Shown here: positions 26,108 to 33,648 of the stretch, one piece after another
How positions within the stretch are numbered: the first letter of the stretch is position 1
Layout of the letters: each line of letters opens with the position of its first letter
Assembly: GCA_900542805.1 (NCBI GenBank)
Contig: UQOW01000014.1
Location: 1-54,487, forward strand
Source: an uncultured Sutterella sp.
Lineage (GTDB): Bacteria > Pseudomonadota > Gammaproteobacteria > Burkholderiales > Burkholderiaceae_F
Length of the DNA stretch: 54,487 bases
Direction of reading: 5' to 3'
The notes under the pieces: model-generated
Databases searched by the model: none
Told to the model about the DNA's origin: nothing
What the model saw: only the letters and a program-made list of their open reading frames with translations
Translations under genes and position numbers: made by a program

Positions 26108-28159
26108 GTGCTCAAAAAAGGACTTGCCAAAGGTGCAAAACTCGCTCCGCTCTCCGAGCGTCTGGCCAAGCTCGGGCTCGTCCGTGACTGGGATTTCGTC
26201 CTGCATCTTCCGCTACGCTACGAAGACCAAACACACATCACTACCGTCGACCGACTACAGGTCGGCGAGACGGCCTTAGTGGAAGTATCCGTTTTAAATA
26301 GCGAAATCGTCCGCCAAAGGACCGAACAACTCGTTGCGTTAACGGAGGACAGAACAGGGGAACTGAGAGTCAGATTTTTGCACTTTTATCCGAGCACCCG
26401 GGCGCAATTTAAGCCCGGCTCACACCTACGCTTGTTCGGGGTTGTCCGCACGGACTTTCACGGAATGCCGGAAATGGTTCATCCGAAAGTCAAAAGTGCC
26501 TCTTATGAGTTGCCGAAAACCCTCACACCCGTGTACCCGAGCGGCGAGTCCGTGACACAAAACTGGCTTTCAAAGCGCATCGCCCGAGCCCTTTTAGACG
26601 TGGATTTAACCGATACCGTTCCTGCTCTCTGGTTAAAAAAACTGGGGCTCCCTTCCCTTTCCGAGGCGCTTACGGCGCTTCACAGGCCGGCTCCGGGCGC
26701 TGACTTAACGGCGCTTGAGAACAAAGTCAGCCCCGAGTGGCAACGCCTTAAATTCGACGAACTGCTTGCCCAGCAAATCGCCCTGAGACTGAACCGACAA
26801 AGAAAGGCCGGTCTGACGGCCCGTTCCGTCAAGTCGGTTTCCGGGAAATCGGTCGATCACCTCCTAAAGGCTCTTCCCTACGCGCTTACATCCGCTCAAA
26901 AGCGTGTCATCCGGCAAATCGACGAGGACCTTGCCAAGGTCTCTCCCATGAATCGACTCTTACAGGGCGATGTCGGCTCGGGAAAAACCGTTGTCGCCAC
27001 ACTCGCAGCCCTGCGAGCGGTCGATGCCGGCTTTCAGGTTGCCCTGATGGCTCCGACGGAAATTCTTGCCGAGCAACATTTTCGGAAAGTCGCAAAGCTC
27101 GTTACCCCCCTAGGGGTTCGCGTGGCTTGGCTTGTCGGATCGTTAAAACCCAAAGAAAAAGCTTTATGCCGGGAGAAAATCGCCTCCGGCGACTATGACA
27201 TCGTCATCGGCACACATGCCCTTATTTCCGAGGCGGTCACATTTCATAACCTGGCTTTAGCCGTCATCGACGAACAGCATCGTTTCGGCGTGGAACAGCG
27301 ATTGCGTCTTCGCTCTTGTGCCGGCGGCGAACAAAGCACACCGCACCTGCTCATGCTCTCGGCAACACCGATTCCCCGAACCTTGGCGATGAGTTATCTG
27401 GCGGACATGGACGTTTCCGTCATCGACGAACTACCGCCGGGACGCACGCCGATTCGGACAAAACTCGTGAGCCTCGCGCGAATCGATGCCGTCGCACGCG
27501 TTCTTCTGGCAAACAAGGCAGAACAACGGCAAGCCTACTGGGTTTGTCCCCTTATCGAAGAAGACGAGAACTCGGCTCTTTCGGCCGTATCGATGCGCGC
27601 TGCTTGGCTTAAAAATAACTATCCGGAACTGCGCGTCGGATTGTTGCACGGCGCCTTGAGTGCCGACGACAAGCAAGGCGTGATGCACGCCTTTGAAACC
27701 GGGAAACTTGACGTTCTCGTCTCGACAACCGTCGTTGAAGTGGGCGTGGACGTTCCCGGGGCCAATCTCATGATTATCGAGCAAGCCGAACGCTTCGGCC
27801 TTGCTCAGCTCCACCAATTACGCGGTCGCGTCGGGCGCGGTTCGATTCCCGGCCACTGCATTCTTCTTTTCTCAAAATCAATCAGCCAAAACGGCAAAGA
27901 GCGCCTTGCGGTCATTCGGAATACAACCGACGGCTTTGCCATCGCCCGCGAAGATCTGCGATTGCGCGGTCCCGGTGAATTTTTAGGAGCTCGCCAATCC
28001 GGCGCTCCTCTTTTAAAGTACGCCGACCCGACACTCGATGCATCGCTATTGCAAGCAGCCCGCGATGCAGCAACCCAATGGATTGCCTCAGCTCCCGAGC
28101 AAGCGCGCGAACACGCTCGTCGCTGGTATGCCGGCCGTGAAGGCTTTTTGGAGGCTTAA
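26108..28159 (+). CDS. recG: ATP-dependent DNA helicase RecG
   Basis: Superfamily 2 helicase that regresses stalled forks and processes Holliday junctions. Length 683 fits. An N-terminal wedge/OB domain (about 1-240) is followed by the helicase core: Walker A GDVGSGKT at 287-294, DEQH at 388-391, LSATPIPRTLAMSYL (motif III), and the C-terminal QLRGRVGRGSIPGHC (motif VI). The start is GTG at 26108 with AGAGG 6-7 bases upstream. oxyR follows after 5 bases, an arrangement known in betaproteobacteria. Confidence 0.96.
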   Translation: MLKKGLAKGAKLAPLSERLAKLGLVRDWDFVLHLPLRYEDQTHITTVDRLQVGETALVEVSVLNSEIVRQRTEQLVALTEDRTGELRVRFLHFYPSTRAQFKPGSHLRLFGVVRTDFHGMPEMVHPKVKSASYELPKTLTPVYPSGESVTQNWLSKRIARALLDVDLTDTVPALWLKKLGLPSLSEALTALHRPAPGADLTALENKVSPEWQRLKFDELLAQQIALRLNRQRKAGLTARSVKSVSGKSVDHLLKALPYALTSAQKRVIRQIDEDLAKVSPMNRLLQGDVGSGKTVVATLAALRAVDAGFQVALMAPTEILAEQHFRKVAKLVTPLGVRVAWLVGSLKPKEKALCREKIASGDYDIVIGTHALISEAVTFHNLALAVIDEQHRFGVEQRLRLRSCAGGEQSTPHLLMLSATPIPRTLAMSYLADMDVSVIDELPPGRTPIRTKLVSLARIDAVARVLLANKAEQRQAYWVCPLIEEDENSALSAVSMRAAWLKNNYPELRVGLLHGALSADDKQGVMHAFETGKLDVLVSTTVVEVGVDVPGANLMIIEQAERFGLAQLHQLRGRVGRGSIPGHCILLFSKSISQNGKERLAVIRNTTDGFAIAREDLRLRGPGEFLGARQSGAPLLKYADPTLDASLLQAARDAATQWIASAPEQAREHARRWYAGREGFLEA

Positions 28160-28164
28160 AACTC

Positions 28165-29145
28165 ATGACACTGACGGAATTACGCTACATCATTGCCATC
28201 GCACAGACCATGCATTTCGGGCATGCCGCTCAAATGTGTCGCGTCTCGCAACCGTCACTTTCGGTGGCCGTCAAGAAATTGGAAACGGAACTCGGAATCC
28301 AGATTTTCGAGCGCAAAAGTTCGGCCGTCATGGCAACGCCTTTGGGGCGCAGCATCATCGAACATGCTCAGCGTGTGCTCGAGGAGGTCGACAAAATCAA
28401 TCAATGCGTACAAATCGGCAAAGACCCTTTGTCCGGCCCCTTACACCTCGGAGTCATTTACTCAATCGCTCCCTTTCTAATTCCGGGGCTTGTGGCAAGC
28501 ATTTCCGAATCGGCTCCTTCGATGCCGCTGATTCTCTCGGAAGCGAAAACCGCCGAGTTGCTCGAGCAGTTAAAAACCGGTCAAATCGATGCAGCCGTCA
28601 TGGCGCTTCCCGTGGACGAATCGACTTTGAGCGTCGCACCCCTTTATACGGAAGAATTTCTTGCTTGTGTCCCCGTCCACCACCCTTTAGCGCAAAAGCT
28701 TACCGTGAGCAAATCAGAAATTCGCGATGAGCCGCTTCTCCTACTCGGTCAGGGTCACTGCCTACGCGATCAAATTCTGAACTTTTGCTATGACAAAGCG
28801 CATCCGGATTCGGCAAACGGGAAACCTTCGACCAGTACCTCGCTTGAAACGATCGTCTACATGGTCGCCCAGGGGCTCGGTATTACGCTTTTGCCGTCGA
28901 GTGCGTACCCGTATTACGACAAAAATCCCATGCTTCGCTTTATCCCCTTTACTCGCGTCAATGTTCCCAAGAGAACGACCGCACTTGTCTGGCGTAGGAC
29001 GTTCCCGCGTCTTGAGGCCGTCAAAGCCCTTTATAGAACCATACAATCTTTGAATTTGTACGCCTGCACTCCGATCAAGCTTCAAGAACCGATTGCCTCG
29101 GAATCCGATGTCGCCGTCCGACCGCAGGAACAATCGGCCAGCTGA
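28165..29145 (+). CDS. oxyR: LysR-family peroxide sensor OxyR
   Basis: Transcription factor that senses hydrogen peroxide through a cysteine pair and turns on antioxidant genes. The N-terminal winged helix (about 1-60) reads MTLTELRYIIAIAQTMHFG and SQPSLSVAVKKLETELG. The regulatory domain carries GHCLRDQILNFC, with Cys199 and Cys208, the same positions as the redox pair of E. coli OxyR. Length 326 includes a short extra C-terminal tail. It lies 5 bases after recG. Its target genes (katG, ahpC, dps) are not in the window. Confidence 0.95.
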   Translation: MTLTELRYIIAIAQTMHFGHAAQMCRVSQPSLSVAVKKLETELGIQIFERKSSAVMATPLGRSIIEHAQRVLEEVDKINQCVQIGKDPLSGPLHLGVIYSIAPFLIPGLVASISESAPSMPLILSEAKTAELLEQLKTGQIDAAVMALPVDESTLSVAPLYTEEFLACVPVHHPLAQKLTVSKSEIRDEPLLLLGQGHCLRDQILNFCYDKAHPDSANGKPSTSTSLETIVYMVAQGLGITLLPSSAYPYYDKNPMLRFIPFTRVNVPKRTTALVWRRTFPRLEAVKALYRTIQSLNLYACTPIKLQEPIASESDVAVRPQEQSAS

Positions 29146-29153
29146 GTGCTTTC

Positions 29154-30206
29154 ATGCGAAAAGACGTTGATTTACGGTTCACACTTGCCGAAGCCCCGAA
29201 AAGAGCACTTTCCGTTTTGGATTTATTAAACGGGAAAGTACTCTCGCCTGAAAAAAGCAAAGCAGACATCGATTCTCTTGCTCGAAGCGCGGCCTCAGGT
29301 AACGCGCAAGCCCAATACGAACTTGCCAAAGTATTGACCGCCGGGACGCCGGCTGCGCAAAACAACCGTGAAGCCGTCAAGTGGCTGAAAAAGGCGGCTG
29401 AAAAAGAACACGCACAAAGCGAACACCTTTTGGGCGTCTTAACGGCCCGAGGACAAGGCGTACGTCCGAATCCGGAAAAAGCCGTGGCCCTGTTTCGGAA
29501 AGCGGCCACCTTGGGCTATGCCCCGGCGCAATACGACCTGGCGCGCGCCTTGCTGTGGGGGTTCGGGGGCAAAACCGATGCCCGCGAAGCCCTAACGTGG
29601 TTTCGGCTTGCCGCCGCTCAAGGACACACATTAAGCCAAAAGGAAAGTGCCGAAGCGTACAAAACGGGACGCGGCTGCCACGTCGATTTAAGACAGGCCA
29701 CGTCATACCTTAAAAAAGCCGTTCTCAGCGGCTGGACTGAAGGGTGCGGCGAGCTCGCCGACTTGTACATGCGACCGGACAATCCCGCACAAAACGAATC
29801 GGAGGCGATTCGATGGACGGCAGAGGCTGCGCGTAGCGGTGATGAAACCGCACAATACCGCCTCGCGCTTTTTTATGCCTCGGGGCGCCTGGGCGATTCG
29901 AGTGGGACTCTTTCCCTTTCTTGGGCCGTGCGGTCGGCCGAAAGCGGATTTATTCCGGCCTACCTGTTGTGTGCGCGCCTGATGCAAAATCAAAAGCGGC
30001 CCGTCGCGGCTCTCGCTCTTTTAATATGCGCCGAGCGTGCATGTGAGAAAACTCAAGACCTGCAAGCCCGAACCGAATGTGCACTGCGCAAAAAGGAACT
30101 GATGCTTATGCTTGCCGCCTTGCAAATCAGTAAGGCTGAAACCCTGGCTGCAACGACAACCGATCCCCGGGAAATCGTGCAGGGCCAAAGCGATACGGCC
30201 GAATAA
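29154..30206 (+). CDS. Sel1-like tetratricopeptide repeat protein
   Basis: Soluble protein of 350 residues built of Sel1-like repeats of about 36 residues from about residue 45 to 290. Examples are AQYELAKVLTAG...EAVKWLKKAAEKEHA and AQYDLARALLWGFGG...EALTWFRLAAAQGHT. There is no signal peptide, so a cytoplasmic scaffold or adaptor is inferred. It lies 8 bases after oxyR and may share its transcript. The C-terminal 60 residues are not repeat-like. Partner unknown. Confidence 0.85.
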   Translation: MRKDVDLRFTLAEAPKRALSVLDLLNGKVLSPEKSKADIDSLARSAASGNAQAQYELAKVLTAGTPAAQNNREAVKWLKKAAEKEHAQSEHLLGVLTARGQGVRPNPEKAVALFRKAATLGYAPAQYDLARALLWGFGGKTDAREALTWFRLAAAQGHTLSQKESAEAYKTGRGCHVDLRQATSYLKKAVLSGWTEGCGELADLYMRPDNPAQNESEAIRWTAEAARSGDETAQYRLALFYASGRLGDSSGTLSLSWAVRSAESGFIPAYLLCARLMQNQKRPVAALALLICAERACEKTQDLQARTECALRKKELMLMLAALQISKAETLAATTTDPREIVQGQSDTAE

Positions 30207-30257
30207 AACCGCAAACGCGCTCTTATAGCACAAACAGAGGCTTACCCGTCAATTTAA

Positions 30258-30287
30258 GGTCTAGGAGCCCGTGTTCTTACCTAGACC
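30258..30287. other. Inverted repeat between the Sel1 gene and the HU gene
   Basis: GGTCTAGG at 30258-30265 and CCTAGACC at 30280-30287 form a perfect 8-bp dyad with a 14-base loop. A run of seven C follows, not T. It may be a Rho-dependent end or an operator. The rest of the 245-base gap has the HU promoter candidate only. Confidence 0.4.
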
Positions 30288-30321
30288 TGTTCCCCCCCAC
30301 CCCACACAATTGAAAGCGAGC

Positions 30322-30350
30322 ACGACATTTTTCAAGCGTGTGAGTAGTAT
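30322..30350 (+). promoter_or_regulatory. Possible promoter of the HU-like gene
   Basis: ACGACA at 30322-30327 and TAGTAT at 30345-30350 are 17 bases apart, each matching four of six consensus bases. The HU start is about 100 bases downstream. Confidence 0.35.
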
Positions 30351-30452
30351 TGACGTGATGACGAGTCGCCCGAAAGCCGCATCGGCGCTTTCGCGGAGCG
30401 ACACGGCACGCATCAACCGAATCCCGCTGCGGCGGGTTACAAGGAGAATCGA

Positions 30453-30749
30453 ATGAATCGTCTCGCGCTGATTGATAAAATTGCCGCCAAACACGGCATT
30501 TCCAAGGCCCAGGCCGGCCGTATTCTTGCGACAGTGACAGAAGAAATTGTCGCCACCGTCAAGAAGAATGACCCCCTGACACTCGTCGGTTTCGGCACCT
30601 TTAAACTTCAGGCTCGTCCGGCTCGCACCGGTCGCAACCCGCACACCGGCGAATCCATCAAGATTCCGGCCAAGAAGCTCCCGAAGTTCGTTCCGGGCAG
30701 CGCCTTTAAGGCCGCCGTCAACAAAAAGTGCGGTAAGTGCAAAAAGTAA
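30453..30749 (+). CDS. HU-family DNA-binding protein with CxxC tail
   Basis: Nucleoid-associated protein of 98 residues that bends DNA. The dimerisation helices are at 1-38 and the DNA arm holds GRNPHTGESIKIPA at 60-73 with the conserved Pro. HU proteins usually end near residue 90; here a tail KKCGKCKK adds Cys93 and Cys96, a CxxC pair not usual in HU. AAGGAG lies 6-7 bases before ATG. It is a single-gene unit with its own promoter and terminator. Whether HupA or HupB cannot be told. Confidence 0.93.
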   Translation: MNRLALIDKIAAKHGISKAQAGRILATVTEEIVATVKKNDPLTLVGFGTFKLQARPARTGRNPHTGESIKIPAKKLPKFVPGSAFKAAVNKKCGKCKK

Positions 30750-30772
30750 GCTCGTAAGAGTCGGTTTCAGAA

Positions 30773-30806
30773 GGCGCAGGTTGATATTTCAATCGGCGCC
30801 CTTTTT
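30773..30806 (+). terminator. Rho-independent terminator after the HU-like gene
   Basis: GGCGC at 30773-30777 pairs with GCGCC at 30796-30800, and an inner TTGA/TCAA pairing extends the stem. A TTTTT run follows at 30802-30806. Confidence 0.65.
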
Positions 30807-30816
30807 GTATGCCGCT

Positions 30817-32178
30817 CTACTCGGCTTTGGCAGGTTTGCAGGTCGGGATTTTGATGGTGACCGTCAAGCCGTGCGGCACCGTCGCCGAAAGAGAAACCGT
30901 GCCCGAGCAGCGCCGGACGATACGCTCGACAATCGCCAATCCCAAACCGGATCCGGCCGTTCCCCCGCGCGCTGCATCCCCGCGTTCAAAGGGTCGCATC
31001 AGACGTCCGGCCTGGCTCATATCAAGACCCGGTCCGCAGTCGCTGACAACCAGAACGGCCTTGTCATCCTCGCGCTTTAATTCCACCGTCAGATCGAGAA
31101 CGCCGTCTTGGCTTTTCCCGTAGCGTAGCGCATTGGTATATAGATTCTGCACCACACGCGACATTTCGATGGCGTGCGCCATAACCCAAATGTCCGGATC
31201 AATTGAAACACGAAGCCGCACACCCGGATCGATATCGATGCGGGCGATGCGAACGGCATCGGACACAAGGCGACTTAAATCGACGGCCGCAAGGGGCAAA
31301 CTGTTGCGCCGCGCGTAGTCCATGAATTGATTGACGATGCGCTCCATTTGCTCCAAGTCGTTGACCATGGCCCGGTGCGTATCTTCCGGAAGGTCCGCAA
31401 GTTCCGTTTCCAGTCGCAATCGCGTAATCGGCGTACGAAGATCGTGCGAGACGCCGGCAAGAAGCACCTCGCGGTCTTTTTCCACACGGGTGATGTCCTG
31501 AACCATGCGATTAAAACTGGCATTGAGTTCGCGAATTTCTTCCGGACCGCTGTCTTCGGGAAGTGTCTTGGGAACGCGACCGCGACCGAACTCGCGCGCC
31601 GTGAGCGACAGCTGATTTAAAGGCGCCGTGAGTCGACTTGTGATTAAAACCGCGCATAGGATACTTGCAACAAAAGCCGCCAAGGCCCACCAGAGCCAGG
31701 TTTTCCCGTACGGAGGATTCAAAATCGTGGCATTGGTCCTCAGCCAATACGCATCTCCGTCAATCGTAAAAGACACCCACAACCCCGGCTCATCGTTCAC
31801 ACGTTCGGCCAAAACCGTTCCGGCGCCTAAGGAATAGCGCACGGTGGCCTTGATGTCCTCGATGGAACTGGCATACGACCCCCCTTGAGACAGCGGGACC
31901 ACTTTGTCCGTAGGCTCCTTGGGAAGAATCCGCAACCCTTCGCGATTGGCAAGGACAAGAAGCAAATCGGACCGATACACGGGATCGGCGGATATAAGCG
32001 CATAGCGCGTCAAATTGGCCATGGAAACGATTTGCTGCGCCGTCGCCTGCACGTAAGGCGTTTCGTTTAATACACGAAAGCTTTGCAACCACCCCATCAC
32101 ACAAAAGACGATGAGAAACATCAAGAGAATAAACGTACGCCAAAAAAGATTCGGCGTACGGGCCAAGGGCGACGGCAT
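30817..32178 (-). CDS. envZ: EnvZ-like sensor histidine kinase
   Basis: Membrane sensor kinase of 453 residues. It has an N-terminal membrane segment at about 11-30, a periplasmic sensor region to about 160, and a second segment at about 161-180. A HAMP domain follows (about 181-235), then the dimerisation/phosphoacceptor helix with GVSHDLRTP (His245), and the ATPase domain with DCGPGLD and GSGLGLAIVERI. It follows ompR by 15 bases, so the pair is one operon. The trigger is not known; osmolarity or envelope state is inferred from the family. Confidence 0.9.
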   Translation of the reverse strand: MPSPLARTPNLFWRTFILLMFLIVFCVMGWLQSFRVLNETPYVQATAQQIVSMANLTRYALISADPVYRSDLLLVLANREGLRILPKEPTDKVVPLSQGGSYASSIEDIKATVRYSLGAGTVLAERVNDEPGLWVSFTIDGDAYWLRTNATILNPPYGKTWLWWALAAFVASILCAVLITSRLTAPLNQLSLTAREFGRGRVPKTLPEDSGPEEIRELNASFNRMVQDITRVEKDREVLLAGVSHDLRTPITRLRLETELADLPEDTHRAMVNDLEQMERIVNQFMDYARRNSLPLAAVDLSRLVSDAVRIARIDIDPGVRLRVSIDPDIWVMAHAIEMSRVVQNLYTNALRYGKSQDGVLDLTVELKREDDKAVLVVSDCGPGLDMSQAGRLMRPFERGDAARGGTAGSGLGLAIVERIVRRCSGTVSLSATVPHGLTVTIKIPTCKPAKAE

Positions 32179-32193
32179 CGATTCTTCCTTTAA

Positions 32194-32937
32194 CTAGGTC
32201 GCGTCACTTGATTCGGGATCGTCGGGAATAAAGACGTACCCGAGACCCCAAACCGTTTGCAGATACCTCGGCTTTGAGGGGTCGATCTCGATTAACTTAC
32301 GCAAGCGACTGACTTGAACATCAAGCGACCGGTCGAAAGCCTCGTACTCGCGACCGCGAGCCATCTCCATGAGTTTTTCACGAGAAAGCGGCACACGCGG
32401 ATGGCGTGCAAAAGCCTTCATCACGGAAAATTCCCCGGTTGTCAACGTCACGGCCTTCCCGTCTTTACGCAGTTCCCGACGTCCTAAATCAAGTTCGAAA
32501 TGTCCGAAGCGGACGGTTTCGTTTTCTTTCGTAGGCGCTCCGGGCTGATCGGCTTCGGGACGACGCCGAAGGACGGCGTGAAGGCGAGCCAGGAGTTCGC
32601 GCGGATTAAACGGCTTGGGCAGATAGTCGTCCGCACCGAGTTCAAGACCGACAATGCGATCGACATCCTCGCCGCGAGCCGTGAGCATAATAATCGGCGT
32701 CGTATCCTTAGCCGCACGTAAACGGCGCAAAATCTGCAAACCGTCTTCGCCCGGCATCATCAAATCCAAAATCAGGGCATCGAACCGCTCGCGCATCCAA
32801 ATGCGGTTCATGCTCTGGCCGCCGTCGGCAACCGTGACGGAAAAATCATTTTCACCCAAATACCGGCGAAGTAAATCGCGCAGACGCGGGTCATCATCAA
32901 CAACGAGAACCTTCGGATTGCGTGGCAAATCGGTCAT
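32194..32937 (-). CDS. ompR: OmpR-like response regulator
   Basis: DNA-binding response regulator of 247 residues. The receiver has the acidic pocket VVDDD at 12-16, phosphoacceptor Asp58 (ILDLMMPGEDG), a switch Thr86 and Lys108 (LPKPF). The C-terminal winged helix shows TTGEFSVMKAFARHP and RSLDVQVSRLRKLIE, and GLGYVFIP at the end. Partner of the EnvZ-like kinase downstream. Two GTTACAA repeats in its upstream gap could be an autoregulatory site. Confidence 0.93.
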   Translation of the reverse strand: MTDLPRNPKVLVVDDDPRLRDLLRRYLGENDFSVTVADGGQSMNRIWMRERFDALILDLMMPGEDGLQILRRLRAAKDTTPIIMLTARGEDVDRIVGLELGADDYLPKPFNPRELLARLHAVLRRRPEADQPGAPTKENETVRFGHFELDLGRRELRKDGKAVTLTTGEFSVMKAFARHPRVPLSREKLMEMARGREYEAFDRSLDVQVSRLRKLIEIDPSKPRYLQTVWGLGYVFIPDDPESSDAT

Positions 32938-33004
32938 GTGTGTTCTTCTCTAAAAAGGAAAGGAATGTATTTCGGTTAGGATTGTGCCGAGGTTTTTAAG
33001 CGGA

Positions 33005-33032
33005 TTGCTCTGTTACAAATTCTAGTTACAAT
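33005..33032 (+). promoter_or_regulatory. Putative promoter with overlapping GTTACAA repeats
   Basis: TTGCTC at 33005-33010 and TACAAT at 33027-33032 are 16 bases apart, a good sigma-70 pair for the secreted protein at 33152. Direct repeats of GTTACAA at 33012-33018 and 33025-33031 overlap the spacer and -10, and read TTGTAAC on the other strand, which recalls OmpR half-sites. The gap is shared with divergent ompR. Confidence 0.45.
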
Positions 33033-33151
33033 TTTTTCAGACGAGGAGCCCCATTTTCAATTTCCTTCTCCTAAACTTGCCTCGTGTTGATTGTCGTTAA
33101 GGACGCGAGACCTCCTGCTCCTTGCGACGCGGAATTTTTTACATAGTCACT

Positions 33152-33622
33152 ATGAAATCGATTCTGTGTAAATTCCTTCTGGCCGGGCAATTGGCGCTTA
33201 TCGGAAACATGTGCGCGGCGCAGCCGGAGCTATTTATCTTTAACGACGAGCCCGTTGCGGACACCCGAAATTACTTTTGGGATCAAATGGACGTTGTCGA
33301 GCGCGCCGCCCTGTGGCCGCTTTTAACACAGGAACAACGCCTGACACATTGGCGCTTTATGAATAAGTCCGAACGCCGTGCACTTCTCAATACGCTACGC
33401 CCGTACGGCGGCTTTAAATTGCATTTGCAGTACACGGGCCACCGCACGACACAAACAGGGTCGATTGACGAGATGCTTCAGATGACGCAAGAACAGCTCT
33501 CGCTCCTGCGTCGCCAGGTGTACCGCGTCTCCGTGGAACTTCGGGACGGTATCCCCTTTGAGTGCTCCGACCCGCGCAACTGTCCGAGTACCCTGGTTCG
33601 CTTTATCGACGAACGAGAATAA
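33152..33622 (+). CDS. Small secreted protein, possibly DUF3106-like
   Basis: A 156-residue protein with a signal peptide: MKSILCKFLLAGQLALIGNM then a probable cleavage after CAA (about residue 23). The mature part has one helical block WPLLTQEQRLTHWRFMNKSE that recalls the DUF3106 pattern of betaproteobacteria, but the match is weak. The C-terminal half has two cysteines (CSDPRNC) that could bridge. The frame extends to 33122, but ATG at 33152 gives the signal peptide directly. Divergent from ompR, and perhaps regulated by it. Confidence 0.65.
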   Translation: MKSILCKFLLAGQLALIGNMCAAQPELFIFNDEPVADTRNYFWDQMDVVERAALWPLLTQEQRLTHWRFMNKSERRALLNTLRPYGGFKLHLQYTGHRTTQTGSIDEMLQMTQEQLSLLRRQVYRVSVELRDGIPFECSDPRNCPSTLVRFIDERE

Positions 33623-33646
33623 AAACGGCGCCCGAGCGCCGCTTTT
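33621..33646. terminator. Bidirectional terminator
   Basis: CGGCGC at 33626-33631 pairs with GCGCCG at 33636-33641 around CCGA. TTTT follows on the plus strand and TTTTTATT on the minus strand. It separates the secreted-protein gene from the convergent M16 peptidase. Confidence 0.75.
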
Positions 33647-33648
33647 CG

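Noticed and set aside
30292..30298. Seven-C run as a phase-variable tract
   Set aside because: It lies in a non-coding gap, outside the promoter candidate of the HU gene, so slippage would have no clear effect.
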